61,072 nucleotides of DNA from an uncultured Lachnospiraceae bacterium (GCA_910579275.1 CAJTTO010000025.1:1-61072); one strand, 5' to 3'; positions 44,009 through 52,726 are shown, counted from the first letter of the stretch. The notes: a model not told the origin generated them from the sequence alone. Numbers and translations are program-made.

Positions 44009-45781
44009 TTACATGTCCGGCTGAGTTGTTCCCTCCAGCTCATACAGATACACGCTGTACGGCATTTCGTCGTCCTGATATCTATTTATCAAATGCATCT
44101 GCATCTCATCTGCATTGGTAATCTCTACCCTTGAAAAAATGTAGTCGCATCCCAGCTGCCTCAGTGCCGGTTCGTCAATCAGGATATCCTGCGGCACGGC
44201 AGCTGCATTCGCGCCGAAATCATATAAATTCTCACCGGATGCCGGAAACAGATATGCCCTGCATCCCCAGTCATCATAGTACGCCTGCCAGTTTTGGTTT
44301 GCGTCAAGCACCGGCGCTATCGCCGCCCGGAACTGTTCTTTGTAATTCTGGCTGTAGTAGCCGCAATAGCCGTCAATCGTTGTGATACCATTGTAAGAAA
44401 GCATCGCCGGGTGGAAACCGTAGGCACATGCCCCCTTGTCAGGCGTATATCCAATATCATCCTTAATCTCCGCTATCAGTGCACCGCCATAAAACTCGCC
44501 ATAGTTTAGCTGGTTCACATCCGTATGTTTCACCAGCTTGTACAAATTACAATAACATGTGTTATAAAAGTCGCTATACTCACACTGCGTTCCGCCGACA
44601 ACCAGAATCGAAACGAGACACAGCAAATAAGGAATCCCTTTGAATACACCCCGCTTGTACGCTTTGTCAGCCAGCCTCTTTATCACAATAAAAAATGCAA
44701 AATACCATGCAAACGGATTAAAGAATATGGTTCTGCCATACTGAAACCCTTTTAACGGCGGCAGAACGGTCTCCACCAGATTTCTGAGCGGCTCCCAGAA
44801 ATAGAGCGCATAGACTGCGCAGTTGAACACAATAAAAGCAATTGCGACATAAAATACATCGGCACAAATTTTCCCCTTTTTCCTCCCAGTCAGGTACTGT
44901 ATCGTATTCCATATGAAATACAGCGCGCATACGGGCAGTACAAAATAAGTATGAACGGATTTCGCATGGGAAAATCCATGCAGGAAAACGTCGAGAAAAC
45001 AGTTCCACAAGCCGCCAGCCCCATAGCTTGCAACAGCCATGGTACTGCGGATGGTTTCTTCATCTGACATCAGTATAATACCAAACAGCCTGTACTCAAA
45101 ACAAACATAGCCTGCCATCAGGCAGAACAGGGCGCCTGCAAGCGAAAGCGATGGTTTCCTGTCCCTTATCCATAAAATAACTATCGCTATCAACAGATAG
45201 CCCAGAATAAACGCACCGAAAAAGGTGAAATACGACAGAAACGGATATAGAAACACAGCAAGGAAAAGCTGCCATTTCGGCTTCTGATAAATGCGAATCA
45301 ACAGATATAACACAAGCGGCATTGACGAAAAGCATATGGCATACATTGGATAGACCGGCAGGAGCGCAAACGCCACAGCCACCAGCACCACGATTTTCTC
45401 ATATTTTCCGTATGACTCCCGCAGCACATGCTTGGCCAAAAGCAGTGACGAGAAAAAGGCAATCACAAGTTTTAACAGATATCCGGCAATATACGCGTAG
45501 ATATCCGGCAAAACCAGATACAGCATATTATAAAGGGAAAACTCCGATGGAAAATAGTCCCTGTCAATCCTTCCAAGCACCGGCAAAGCCTGATCGTGGG
45601 CAAAAAACGCCCCATTGTCGCGAAGCATTTTCAGCTGTGTAATAAACAGATCCAGATTATCGCAGATTCCCACATATATCTTTTCCCGCAGGAGAAGCAG
45701 TATAACCGCCTCAAATGCAAAGATGCCCCCTGCCAGCATAAAATGCCAGTTTTTTTTGAACGCATTCCCGAACGTCTTCAT
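44009..45781 (-). CDS. DUF6044-family polytopic membrane protein
   Basis: About 590 residues from the ATG at 45781, seven bases after GGTGGAG; the ORF runs 11 codons further (45814) without a ribosome site. Some eleven spans in residues 1-400 are followed by an outside domain of about 190 residues (KGACAYGFHPAMLSYNGI, CDYIFSRVEI). The first loop has GICDNLDLFITQLKMLRDN, the pattern that places it with DUF6044 proteins such as Bacillus YkoS; these look like GT-C enzymes but have no proven activity. It is the first gene of the packed locus, preceded by the palindromic repeat at 45867-46021. Confidence 0.75.
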   Translation of the reverse strand: MKTFGNAFKKNWHFMLAGGIFAFEAVILLLLREKIYVGICDNLDLFITQLKMLRDNGAFFAHDQALPVLGRIDRDYFPSEFSLYNMLYLVLPDIYAYIAGYLLKLVIAFFSSLLLAKHVLRESYGKYEKIVVLVAVAFALLPVYPMYAICFSSMPLVLYLLIRIYQKPKWQLFLAVFLYPFLSYFTFFGAFILGYLLIAIVILWIRDRKPSLSLAGALFCLMAGYVCFEYRLFGIILMSDEETIRSTMAVASYGAGGLWNCFLDVFLHGFSHAKSVHTYFVLPVCALYFIWNTIQYLTGRKKGKICADVFYVAIAFIVFNCAVYALYFWEPLRNLVETVLPPLKGFQYGRTIFFNPFAWYFAFFIVIKRLADKAYKRGVFKGIPYLLCLVSILVVGGTQCEYSDFYNTCYCNLYKLVKHTDVNQLNYGEFYGGALIAEIKDDIGYTPDKGACAYGFHPAMLSYNGITTIDGYCGYYSQNYKEQFRAAIAPVLDANQNWQAYYDDWGCRAYLFPASGENLYDFGANAAAVPQDILIDEPALRQLGCDYIFSRVEITNADEMQMHLINRYQDDEMPYSVYLYELEGTTQPDM

Positions 45782-45866
45782 CGCAAGTCTCCACCTTTCA
45801 TATCCCTCTATCATAACACACTCTTTCCCATTGGTAAAGAATGGTATCTATAACTCCGGCTGGGCT

Positions 45867-46021
45867 GGTAACAGTTCAGCCTTCGGCTTCCTGTTACGAG
45901 CATCAAGCCATGCAAAACCACTTCGTGGTGGCTTGATGCATCTCTGCCACTACGCTATTTCACGGACTTTGCAGCTAGTGCAAAGTCCTGGGATGAACTG
46001 TTACCTGGGCTGAACTGTTAC
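45867..46021. repeat. Nested palindromic repeat element with three internal hairpins
   Basis: A 155-base structured element fills most of the gap between two genes. Outer arms GTAACAGTTCAGCC (45868-45881) and its exact complement (46008-46021) pair; a second right arm TGAACTGTTACC (45994-46005) also matches. Inside are: a small stem GTAACAG/CTGTTAC (45868-45874, 45891-45897) around AGCC TTC GGCT; a perfect 11-bp stem GCATCAAGCCA/TGGCTTGATGC (45900-45910, 45929-45939) holding an inner CCA/TGG stem with TTCG; and GGACTTTGC/GCAAAGTCC (45964-45972, 45980-45988). Part of it recurs in reverse at 42443-42507 and another part near 52529. A MITE-like or REP-like mobile element or a structured RNA both fit. 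Confidence 0.8.
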
Positions 46022-46043
46022 TGACTATTACGTACTAATACAT

Positions 46044-47252
46044 CTAATACATTGCTGAAATAATGAGGTTTTGATAAAGCTGTTGTAACGGCATGGACGG
46101 ATCTACCTCAAATCCCGGTTTGCTTGGTACCACCTCGCCATTGGGCAGGACGAAGTTTCCGTTCTGAATCAGTGCGGGCAGCGCCGCGGTCTCAAACACC
46201 ATGTCCCTTATCTCTGTGTACTGGGGTACGTACATTGAAAAATCCTGCATGATAAAGCGGTATATCTTTCTGGCAAGCAGGTTGTAACCCGCATCATTGA
46301 GGTGGCATCCGTCACATATGAAATTTCCATACGCCTCAAGCGCCTCCCTGTTGTCTGCCAGATTCAGCTCATAGTCCGCATACAGGTCAAGGACAGGGAT
46401 TCCATAATATTCACATCTGTCAAGCATCGCATTCCGGTACTGCTTAAATGTACCTGTTCCGAAATCGCTGTACGTGCTTCTCTTGTAAGGGTGTGTCGCG
46501 TCTGCATCCTTGCTCTGCTGATATGGTACGATCAGTACAATATCGGCATTGGGGTGCGCATTTTTCAAATATGGAAGCATGGTGTTGAGCGCACCGTAAA
46601 ATGTATTGGGTCTGGTATCCGTCCTCTTCCCGATCGGGCAGTCTCCGAACCAGAAATCATTTGTTCCGCCAAATACAAGTACCAAATCCGCCGATTTGTC
46701 CATCGCATACATCCTGTCAACAAACGAGCCGGGATTGGTCCATCCCTCTGGTATATCTGTGATTCTTGAACCGGAAACACCATAGTTGTTTACCACCGCC
46801 CCCGTAAGCTTCGACAATACGACCGGGTATGCCTTGTCAGGCGTTCTCGCCCCCACACCTTCCGTAAGCGAATCCCCAAGGATATTGATGACATGGTATT
46901 TCTCAAGCGGAATCCCCAGCGCTGCAATCTCTGCCTGCGCGTTCAGAATCAGCGCAGTCTCATTGTCCGGATTTTCCAATGCAGGCAAAACTGCCGTTTC
47001 GTCCATAAGCACAGGCACCACTGGCGTTTCTGTTACCAGCGGCTGTTCTGCCGGCGTTTCCGGTACCGGAACCTGTTCTGCCGGCGTTTCCGATACCGGG
47101 AATTCCAATACCGGGAGTTGTGCTGCCGGTGTCTCCGGTGCCGGCGCTTCCGATACCGGAGGCTGCTCTGCTGCCATAACGCAGTCAGATGGCTGACGCA
47201 GGAAAGTTATGATGCCTGCCGCCAAAATCACTCTCAAAAACTTTCTTTTCAT
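46044..47252 (-). CDS. Secreted SGNH/GDSL hydrolase with Pro/Glu/Thr-rich linker
   Basis: A 402-residue exported protein. The start is the ATG at 47252, seven bases after GAGGG; it opens with MKRKFLRVILAAGIITF, a signal peptide ending near residue 27 (VMA-AEQ). Residues 28-95 are a low-complexity spacer built from repeats such as VPVPETPAEQ. The hydrolase domain carries block I NILGDSLTEGVG, block III VFGGTNDFWFGD and block V CDGCHLNDAGYNLL, so Ser, Asp and His are intact. Such enzymes remove acyl groups from glycans or lipids; next to two glycan O-acylation modules, a deacylase role is attractive but inferred. It has a separate promoter region shared divergently with the gene at 47436. Confidence 0.88.
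   Translation of the reverse strand: MKRKFLRVILAAGIITFLRQPSDCVMAAEQPPVSEAPAPETPAAQLPVLEFPVSETPAEQVPVPETPAEQPLVTETPVVPVLMDETAVLPALENPDNETALILNAQAEIAALGIPLEKYHVINILGDSLTEGVGARTPDKAYPVVLSKLTGAVVNNYGVSGSRITDIPEGWTNPGSFVDRMYAMDKSADLVLVFGGTNDFWFGDCPIGKRTDTRPNTFYGALNTMLPYLKNAHPNADIVLIVPYQQSKDADATHPYKRSTYSDFGTGTFKQYRNAMLDRCEYYGIPVLDLYADYELNLADNREALEAYGNFICDGCHLNDAGYNLLARKIYRFIMQDFSMYVPQYTEIRDMVFETAALPALIQNGNFVLPNGEVVPSKPGFEVDPSMPLQQLYQNLIISAMY
47043..47092 (-). repeat. 30-base tandem coding repeat in the SGNH hydrolase linker
   Basis: The 20-base string CTGTTCTGCCGGCGTTTCCG occurs at 47043-47062 and again at 47073-47092, a 30-base period. Weaker copies flank it on both sides (for example near 47020 and 47120). 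The unit encodes ten residues (ETPAEQVPVP type). Being a multiple of three it can gain or lose units without breaking the frame, so linker length may vary between strains. Confidence 0.75.
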
Positions 47253-47435
47253 ACCCTGTCCCTCTTTCTCATTCGCATAAAAACTTATTACCAATATATT
47301 ACTATTTTTTTTGGAATATGTACAGACGCAGAACGCACGAAATCAGGTTTACAAAACAGGAAAAAGGTGGCAAAATGTAACTAGTACTCCATCCGGTCAG
47401 AAATTAGAATTTTAAATAAAGGACAAAATAGAATT

Positions 47436-48611
47436 ATGAAAAAACAGCTCAAGTCACTTAATCTTTTAAAGGGTATTGGCATTCTCATGATTATCATGGT
47501 CCACAACCGCCATTTTATCATGAAGGATATGTCGGGACTGCGCCCGCTGATCAACTATGGTCAGATGGGATGCCAGCTCTTCTTTATGGTCTCCGGAATG
47601 GCGCTTTGCTATTCGTGGTCCCATCTTTCTTCCAAATATGCCGACTCGCAGGAATCCCCGCTTACCTTGCGCCAGCGCCTTACATGCAGCGGTCAGTTTA
47701 TCCTGCGCCGTTACCTGCGCCTTGCGCCGGGATTTCTCATTATTTTGTGTATCAACTACCTGCTCAATGTCCTCTTTATGGATGTCCTCGACCACTCTCC
47801 CGGATTTATCGTCAACAGGAAGCCTGCCGCCATTCTCACAAACGTCCTGTTCCTGCACGGATTTTTCCCCGACTACATCAACAACGTTTTTCCCGGCGGA
47901 TGGTATATCGGAACTACGTTTATCTTGTATGTGCTGTTTCCCCTGTTCTTCCTGCTCTTTGAGAAACTGTATTCCCTGAAACGTCAGCTTGTAATAATAA
48001 TACCCGTTATTTTTCTTATTCTGAACTGTATTCTGCTGCGAAATATTGCAAATGCCACAAGCAATGAGCTGTATCCGTACAACAATTCCTTTTTGTACTA
48101 CTTTTTCACCAACCAGCTGCCCTGCTTTTCCCTCGGTATCATGCTGTACTTTCAGGAAAAAACAGACTTTTCGGCAAAATGTCCGCTGCCAGTGTCCATC
48201 GTTTTGTTCGCGCTTACATGTTTTGCATCCGTGCGGCTCTACCTGATGCCGGAGCAGAATTTTATCTATACGGTCATTCCCTCGCTTGTCGGACTATCCT
48301 TTTACTGGCTTGCCGTAAGCTGTATCCATATCGAGCAGCATGTGGCGAAGCCGCCGAAGATACACTTTATCACGAATTTTATCGCGTCATGCGGCAGCCA
48401 CTCCTACGGCATGTATCTGGTTCACGCCTTTGTCAGCTGGTACGGGCTAAAAGACCTCTCCTATTTTCTGACACTGGGCGGTAATACATACAATGACCTG
48501 ATGCTATACTGGATGCTGTATCTTCCCACCGTCTTTGTCATCTACGTCCTCGGGCTATACATGACCAAGCTGCTTGACAGGATTGACAATCTATTGCGGC
48601 CTTCCACTTAA
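47436..48611 (+). CDS. Acyltransferase family 3 (OafA-like) membrane protein
   Basis: A 391-residue protein with about ten spans, one of few genes on the plus strand. It opens LKSLNLLKGIGILMIIMVHNRHF, with the conserved histidine in span 1, followed by LINYGQMGCQLFFMVSGMAL and LRRYLRLAPGFLI, the marks of acyltransferase family 3. The HSYGMYLVHAFVSWYG block lies near the end. Enzymes such as OafA O-acetylate surface sugars from the membrane. AAAGGA lies 12 bases before the ATG, a rather long spacing. It diverges from the SGNH hydrolase gene. The target could be the glycan made by the neighbouring locus. Confidence 0.9.
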   Translation: MKKQLKSLNLLKGIGILMIIMVHNRHFIMKDMSGLRPLINYGQMGCQLFFMVSGMALCYSWSHLSSKYADSQESPLTLRQRLTCSGQFILRRYLRLAPGFLIILCINYLLNVLFMDVLDHSPGFIVNRKPAAILTNVLFLHGFFPDYINNVFPGGWYIGTTFILYVLFPLFFLLFEKLYSLKRQLVIIIPVIFLILNCILLRNIANATSNELYPYNNSFLYYFFTNQLPCFSLGIMLYFQEKTDFSAKCPLPVSIVLFALTCFASVRLYLMPEQNFIYTVIPSLVGLSFYWLAVSCIHIEQHVAKPPKIHFITNFIASCGSHSYGMYLVHAFVSWYGLKDLSYFLTLGGNTYNDLMLYWMLYLPTVFVIYVLGLYMTKLLDRIDNLLRPST

Positions 48612-48618
48612 ACAAAAA

Positions 48619-48677
48619 GTCGGGTACTCCGTTATTCCCATTTTGCTTTGCCATCAGAAAATATGCGGATACCCGGC
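48619..48677. terminator. Inverted repeat between convergent genes, possible two-way terminator
   Basis: The arms GTCGGGTACTCCG (48619-48631) and CGGATACCCGGC (48666-48677) pair except for one mismatch and one bulge, around a loop of 34 bases. The element lies between the convergent stops of the acyltransferase gene (48611) and the HAD gene (48724). No clear T run follows either arm, so intrinsic termination is uncertain. Confidence 0.35.
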
Positions 48678-48723
48678 TATTTCGTCCGAACTGTTACATT
48701 CCCCATAACATTGATGTCCGCAG

Positions 48724-49425
48724 TTAACGGAATCCCAAAAGGTCTCGCAACAATTCTCTCTCTTTTTTCTTCTTACCAACGATGATATAGTCCACGTCAT
48801 TTCCCTGCGCGGCAAGCCCGTCCTTCTCATAACGGTCGCCAATCATCAGCGCGTCTGCATTCAATATCCCCTGTTCTTTTAAAATCACGTCAATTCCTTT
48901 CGGGTCTGGTTTCATGCAGCCTATCTGCCTGTCCGCCGATGTATAACATGCGTCTGCTTTTATCCGGAGCGCCCTCAGCTTGTCCTGAACGGGGTAATCC
49001 GAATAAATGATTACTGTTATTTTATGTTCCCGCAGTTCTTTTATCATATCCGCAAGGACATGGTCACGATAGCCTGCAAGCAGTTTTAACGGCGCTTCCA
49101 GCATAAAGAACGTTATCGTCTTCTCCACCCTCTCCGGTGTCACTTTCATCCTGCCCGCCACATATGCATACTGTCGTGCGTCAAGCTCCTGTGTACCACA
49201 TGACCGCCAAGCGGCATCATATTTTTCCCAGTGCTCCCGCACGGATCTGTATTTTTTAATGATTCGCATATCCTTCAAGGAGGAGGGATGCTTAATGAGA
49301 TACCCCAGCAGCCAGCATGCCATGCGCAGCCGGAAAGGATTCTGGTAATATAGTGTCCCGTCCAGGTCAAAAATGACTGCCTTGTACCCGCTTATCTTTT
49401 CTTTCCGCATACAAATCTGATTCAT
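48724..49425 (-). CDS. HAD-family hydrolase
   Basis: A 233-residue HAD phosphatase-like protein. Motif I is VIFDLDGTLYY with the nucleophile Asp, motif II lies in ITVIIYSDYPVQDKL, the lysine motif in CMKPDPKGIDVILKEQ, and motif IV in ALMIGDRYEKDGLAAQGND. A helical cap follows motif I. It is the last gene of the asnB/UbiA/HAD operon; in the arabinogalactan pathway a phosphatase must act on the product of the UbiA-type enzyme, and this protein could remove the 5-phosphate from polyprenyl-phosphoribose. That link rests on gene order. Confidence 0.88.
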   Translation of the reverse strand: MNQICMRKEKISGYKAVIFDLDGTLYYQNPFRLRMACWLLGYLIKHPSSLKDMRIIKKYRSVREHWEKYDAAWRSCGTQELDARQYAYVAGRMKVTPERVEKTITFFMLEAPLKLLAGYRDHVLADMIKELREHKITVIIYSDYPVQDKLRALRIKADACYTSADRQIGCMKPDPKGIDVILKEQGILNADALMIGDRYEKDGLAAQGNDVDYIIVGKKKKERELLRDLLGFR

Positions 49426-49477
49426 AGGTTGTCACCATTCTTTCATTTCCGAACTATTCAAAAGCGGTCACAGCGCC

Positions 49478-50437
49478 TTATGCACTCGTGGGAATAAAAA
49501 ATGCCGTCTCCCACATTTCCATAACCGGTATATCAACAATGGTGAGTACCGCAAAGAGCACAACGAGGATTCCCACCAGTATCATCAGCTTTTTCTCCCG
49601 AAACAGCTTCTCCGGCTTCTGCGCCGCAGAATCCGGCTTGTATGCTATGTATAAATAATAGCAGAACAGGAAAAACAAGAACGGTATCGCCACGATGTAC
49701 TCAATCCTGTATTTTAACAGAAAGATTCCGAGCAGGAAGGTTGCGCACAGGGCATAAAAGAATGAGGAGCAGAGCAGTGTCGCCTCCGAGTATCTGGCAA
49801 ATGACTTGCGGTAGGAACCTGCAAGCTTGGGATCTCCTATCATACGATACTCCGCATAGCGTTTCACCGCCATCAGGAACGCCCCTGCCATCCAGTATCC
49901 GACAAGGACGCTGGATGGCGGATATACGTTCTCACACACAATGAACCATCCAAGCAAAAGACGTATCATATTGTTGATGGATTCCGACAGCACGTCCAGA
50001 TACACAATGTCCTTTGTCCGTATCGGTTTCACATTGTACAGGACACCCATCACAAGAAGCCATACCTCCGTCAAAAGAAACGGAATGTTGACCAGAAACG
50101 ACAGCGCAATGCCTGCCGCGATACATACCGCATACTCCGCCATCACGAGTGAAAACTTCATGTTCTGGCTGACTACAGGGCGGTACTTTTTGGTCGGATG
50201 GTATTTGTCAAACTCCGCGTCCAGCCATTCGTTAATGACATAATTTGCCGACGCGATAAAGCATGTCGCCAGAAAGCCTGCCAGAAGCTTTAGCAGAAAT
50301 ATCCCGGTCTCATCCGGAATTTCAATCAGAATCAGCGCCAGGACAAGCCCTGGCATAATAAACACATTCTTGACCCAGTGATCAGGTCTTGCTATCTTGA
50401 TATATGCACTAAGTGGTGCTGTATTTTGCATACTCAT
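49478..50437 (-). CDS. UbiA-family prenyltransferase, decaprenyl-phosphate phosphoribosyltransferase-like
   Basis: A 319-residue polytopic protein starting at the ATG at 50437 (GGAGG five bases upstream; twelve bases further an alternative start lacks it). About eight spans. The first acidic motif, NEWLDAEFDKYHPTKKYRPV, matches the form NxxxDxxxDxxHPxKxxRP of Rv3806c-type enzymes that attach phosphoribose from PRPP to polyprenyl phosphate, not quinone UbiA enzymes. The second motif region reads LDVLSESINNMIRLLLGW. In mycobacteria the product becomes the arabinofuranose donor. Here a furanose donor for the GT-C proteins of the neighbouring locus is inferred. The leader contains a 9-bp hairpin (50459-50491). 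Confidence 0.85.
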   Translation of the reverse strand: MSMQNTAPLSAYIKIARPDHWVKNVFIMPGLVLALILIEIPDETGIFLLKLLAGFLATCFIASANYVINEWLDAEFDKYHPTKKYRPVVSQNMKFSLVMAEYAVCIAAGIALSFLVNIPFLLTEVWLLVMGVLYNVKPIRTKDIVYLDVLSESINNMIRLLLGWFIVCENVYPPSSVLVGYWMAGAFLMAVKRYAEYRMIGDPKLAGSYRKSFARYSEATLLCSSFFYALCATFLLGIFLLKYRIEYIVAIPFLFFLFCYYLYIAYKPDSAAQKPEKLFREKKLMILVGILVVLFAVLTIVDIPVMEMWETAFFIPTSA

Positions 50438-50458
50438 ATTATCCTCCATTTTTTTATT

Positions 50459-50491
50459 ATACGCACGACAGATAAAATTTGCCGTGCGTAT
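50459..50491. other. Hairpin in the leader of the UbiA gene
   Basis: A perfect 9-bp inverted repeat, ATACGCACG (50459-50467) and CGTGCGTAT (50483-50491), around 15 bases. On the minus strand it lies between the asnB stop and the UbiA ribosome site, about 12 bases from GGAGG. The sequence following on that strand is A-rich, not T-rich, so it is not an intrinsic terminator. It may set the ratio of asnB to UbiA expression or protect a processed transcript end. Confidence 0.5.
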
Positions 50492-50553
50492 TGTGCCAGC
50501 CGCAAAGCGGAATTTTCCTTATACGGCTGTGTACATCACTTGATACTGAGCAG

Positions 50554-52458
50554 TCAGTCTGTTTGACCGCCAGTATGCCTGTTCCCCTGTTCCTGCATCC
50601 ATAACTGGAACATTAAAAGATACCATATCTGTATGCGCCAGTTTCCGTTGTCCGTAAAATCCCGCCAGATTCTCTGCACTTCATCGGCGTTGAGAATTCC
50701 CTGACGCCGGATAAGCGCCGTGTCGAGCAGGGATTCCGCCCAATCGCGCAGCTGCGTTTCCCGAAGCCACTGTGCAATCGGTATCGAAAAACCTTTTTTT
50801 GGTCTTTCCATCATCTCTTTCGGCACATATCGGTACAGGACATCCCGCAGAACCAGCTTGCCGGTGTCTCCCTGCTTTTTGTACGCCATGGGAATTGTCC
50901 ACGCAAACTCAACGACATCCTTGTCAAGCATTGGTACTCTGGTCTCAAGTGAGACTGCCATGGCGGAGCGGTCAACCTTGACAAGAATGTCATCCGGGTG
51001 ATATACCTCCATGTCCATCAGCATAATACGGTTTCTCGTATCCTGCAAATCGCCATATGGGCGGTTATTGTGTTTATAAGAATGTACTGTCTTATCAAGT
51101 GCAATATTGAGGTTAGAAGCCTCCTGCGCGTTTGACAGCTCATAGAGGTGCTCCGGACTTTTTGCACCGAGCAGATACGCCTTCGTCTGAAGCAGCTGGT
51201 TGTTTTTTATCAGCGGGTTCCCCACGAGCAGCCGGCTGCAGAAACGGCGCAGACCATACGGATATCCTTTCATTTTGCCCCATATCCTGTCTATGGACGG
51301 ATACGTCATATAGCCGCAGAACAGCTCGTCCCCCCCGTCGCCGCTTAAGGAGACTGTCACATGTTCCCTTGTCATCTTGCTGACCAGATACGTCGGTATC
51401 TGCGACGAATCCGCAAACGGCTCGCCAAAGATATGGGAAAGCTTCGGAATCACTTCCAATGCGTCCTGCGACGTAATGTACAGCTCTGTATGCTCCGTGC
51501 CGAGGTGCCTTGCAATCTCCTTGGCATATGCCGCTTCGTTGTATGCGGGATTGTCCATGCCTATGGTAAAGCTTCGGACTTTCTGTCCTGACTGCGCCTG
51601 CATCAGCGCCACGATTGTACTGCTGTCAATGCCTGCCGACAGGAATGCCCCGACGGGAACATCCGCAACCATCTGTTCCGAGACAGAAGCCTTCAAAAGC
51701 CGTTCCAGCTCATCCGCCGCCTCCTGCCTGCTTCCGGTAAAGGGATGCTCCTGACCGTACTTTGCCGCCTCGCGCACTGACCAGTAAACGCTTATTTTCG
51801 GCTCCCTGTATGGCATGTCTATTTCAAGCATACAGCCTGCATCCAACTTGTAAATATTCTGATAAATGGAATATGGCGCAGGAATATAACCGTGTATAAA
51901 ATAGAGCCGGAGCACTTTCGTGTCAATCGGATTGTCAAAACCGTCCAGCACGCTGATACTGCCAATATCCGATGCAAACACAAACTGTCCTTTTACAAAC
52001 CCATAATATAACGGTTTCTCGCCGATTCTATCCCTTATCAATGTAATGCGTCCTGTTTTCTTATCGAGCAGCGCGATTGCAAACATTCCCTTGCACTGCC
52101 GGATGGTCTCCTGCACACCGTATGCCTCAAATGCTTCGAGCAGTACTTCCGTGTCCGATGTCCCTCGGAAAGCAGTGACCTTTTTCTCGGCGAGGAGCCT
52201 GTCCCGAAGCTTCCTGTAATTATATATCTCCCCGTTAAAGACACACACATATCTTCCTGAGGAAGAATGCATCGGCTGCGCACCGTTTTCCGACAAATCC
52301 ACAATTGACAGCCTGCGGTGCCCAAACACGACATGCGCGTCCTCGCTCGCCCAAATCCCTCCGGCATCCGGTCCTCTGTGGTACATCCGCGCGTTCATCC
52401 TCTCAATATTTTCTTTCCAGTTTGTCGGTCTGTTACAAAATCCGGTTATTCCACACAT
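50554..52458 (-). CDS. asnB: Asparagine synthase (glutamine-hydrolysing)
   Basis: A 634-residue two-domain enzyme. Cys2 in MCGITGFCNRP is the glutaminase nucleophile after Met removal; the glutaminase domain (1-210) includes RRLSIVDLSENGAQPM and YNGEIYNYR-like VFNGEIYNY. The synthetase domain has the PP-loop in variant form, FLSAGIDSSTIVALM (SAGIDS for SGGxDS), and VSLSGDGGDELFCGY with the ATP site. Full-length and intact, it would make Asn from Asp with Gln and ATP. Such enzymes in glycan loci may instead amidate uronic acids or other carboxyls. It heads an operon with the UbiA and HAD genes. Confidence 0.92.
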   Translation of the reverse strand: MCGITGFCNRPTNWKENIERMNARMYHRGPDAGGIWASEDAHVVFGHRRLSIVDLSENGAQPMHSSSGRYVCVFNGEIYNYRKLRDRLLAEKKVTAFRGTSDTEVLLEAFEAYGVQETIRQCKGMFAIALLDKKTGRITLIRDRIGEKPLYYGFVKGQFVFASDIGSISVLDGFDNPIDTKVLRLYFIHGYIPAPYSIYQNIYKLDAGCMLEIDMPYREPKISVYWSVREAAKYGQEHPFTGSRQEAADELERLLKASVSEQMVADVPVGAFLSAGIDSSTIVALMQAQSGQKVRSFTIGMDNPAYNEAAYAKEIARHLGTEHTELYITSQDALEVIPKLSHIFGEPFADSSQIPTYLVSKMTREHVTVSLSGDGGDELFCGYMTYPSIDRIWGKMKGYPYGLRRFCSRLLVGNPLIKNNQLLQTKAYLLGAKSPEHLYELSNAQEASNLNIALDKTVHSYKHNNRPYGDLQDTRNRIMLMDMEVYHPDDILVKVDRSAMAVSLETRVPMLDKDVVEFAWTIPMAYKKQGDTGKLVLRDVLYRYVPKEMMERPKKGFSIPIAQWLRETQLRDWAESLLDTALIRRQGILNADEVQRIWRDFTDNGNWRIQIWYLLMFQLWMQEQGNRHTGGQTD

Positions 52459-52528
52459 ACATTCCTACCAACGCCTTTCTCCCAGTTTTCATACTGTGCC
52501 ATAATCCTGCGCAAATAAATTCATATGG

Positions 52529-52552
52529 CTGCACTACATTTTTCACGGACTT
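52529..52552 (+). repeat. Fragment of the dispersed palindromic repeat
   Basis: Positions 52529-52552 (CTGCACTAC, four differing bases, then TTTCACGGACTT) match 45944-45969 of the large palindromic element (CTGCCACTAC ... TTTCACGGACTT), with one gap and a few changes. Only this portion of the element can be aligned, and the flanking hairpin differs, so it is a decayed or partial copy. Confidence 0.45.
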
Positions 52553-52614
52553 AAACAAATGCCAAGCCCTGTCTGCGCAGCAGCCTTTCGCAGCCTTGGT
52601 GTTCATAATGTTTT

Positions 52615-52623
52615 ATGATACCA
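52615..52623 (-). promoter_or_regulatory. Candidate extended -10 promoter of the asnB operon
   Basis: On the minus strand TGGTATCAT reads as an extended -10 (TGN plus TATCAT, one base from TATAAT consensus at two positions). No good -35 lies 17 bases further up, which is tolerated for extended -10 promoters. It sits about 160 bases before the asnB start and beyond the terminator of the upstream gene, where a promoter is expected. Confidence 0.35.
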
Positions 52624-52726
52624 CAATTTGAAAAGAATTCATAGTATAAAGTATGTACAGATTAAGGGAATTTGTTACGGTTCATAATTACAGCGCGCAC
52701 AAAATATAATAACTGTGCCATGCACC

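Noticed and set aside
47253..47435. Promoters in the divergent gap between the SGNH hydrolase and acyltransferase genes
   Set aside because: Promoters are expected there, but no -35/-10 pair with acceptable sequence and spacing could be named on either strand.
50459..50491. Hairpin considered as terminator after asnB
   Set aside because: No T run follows on the coding strand; kept only as an unassigned hairpin.
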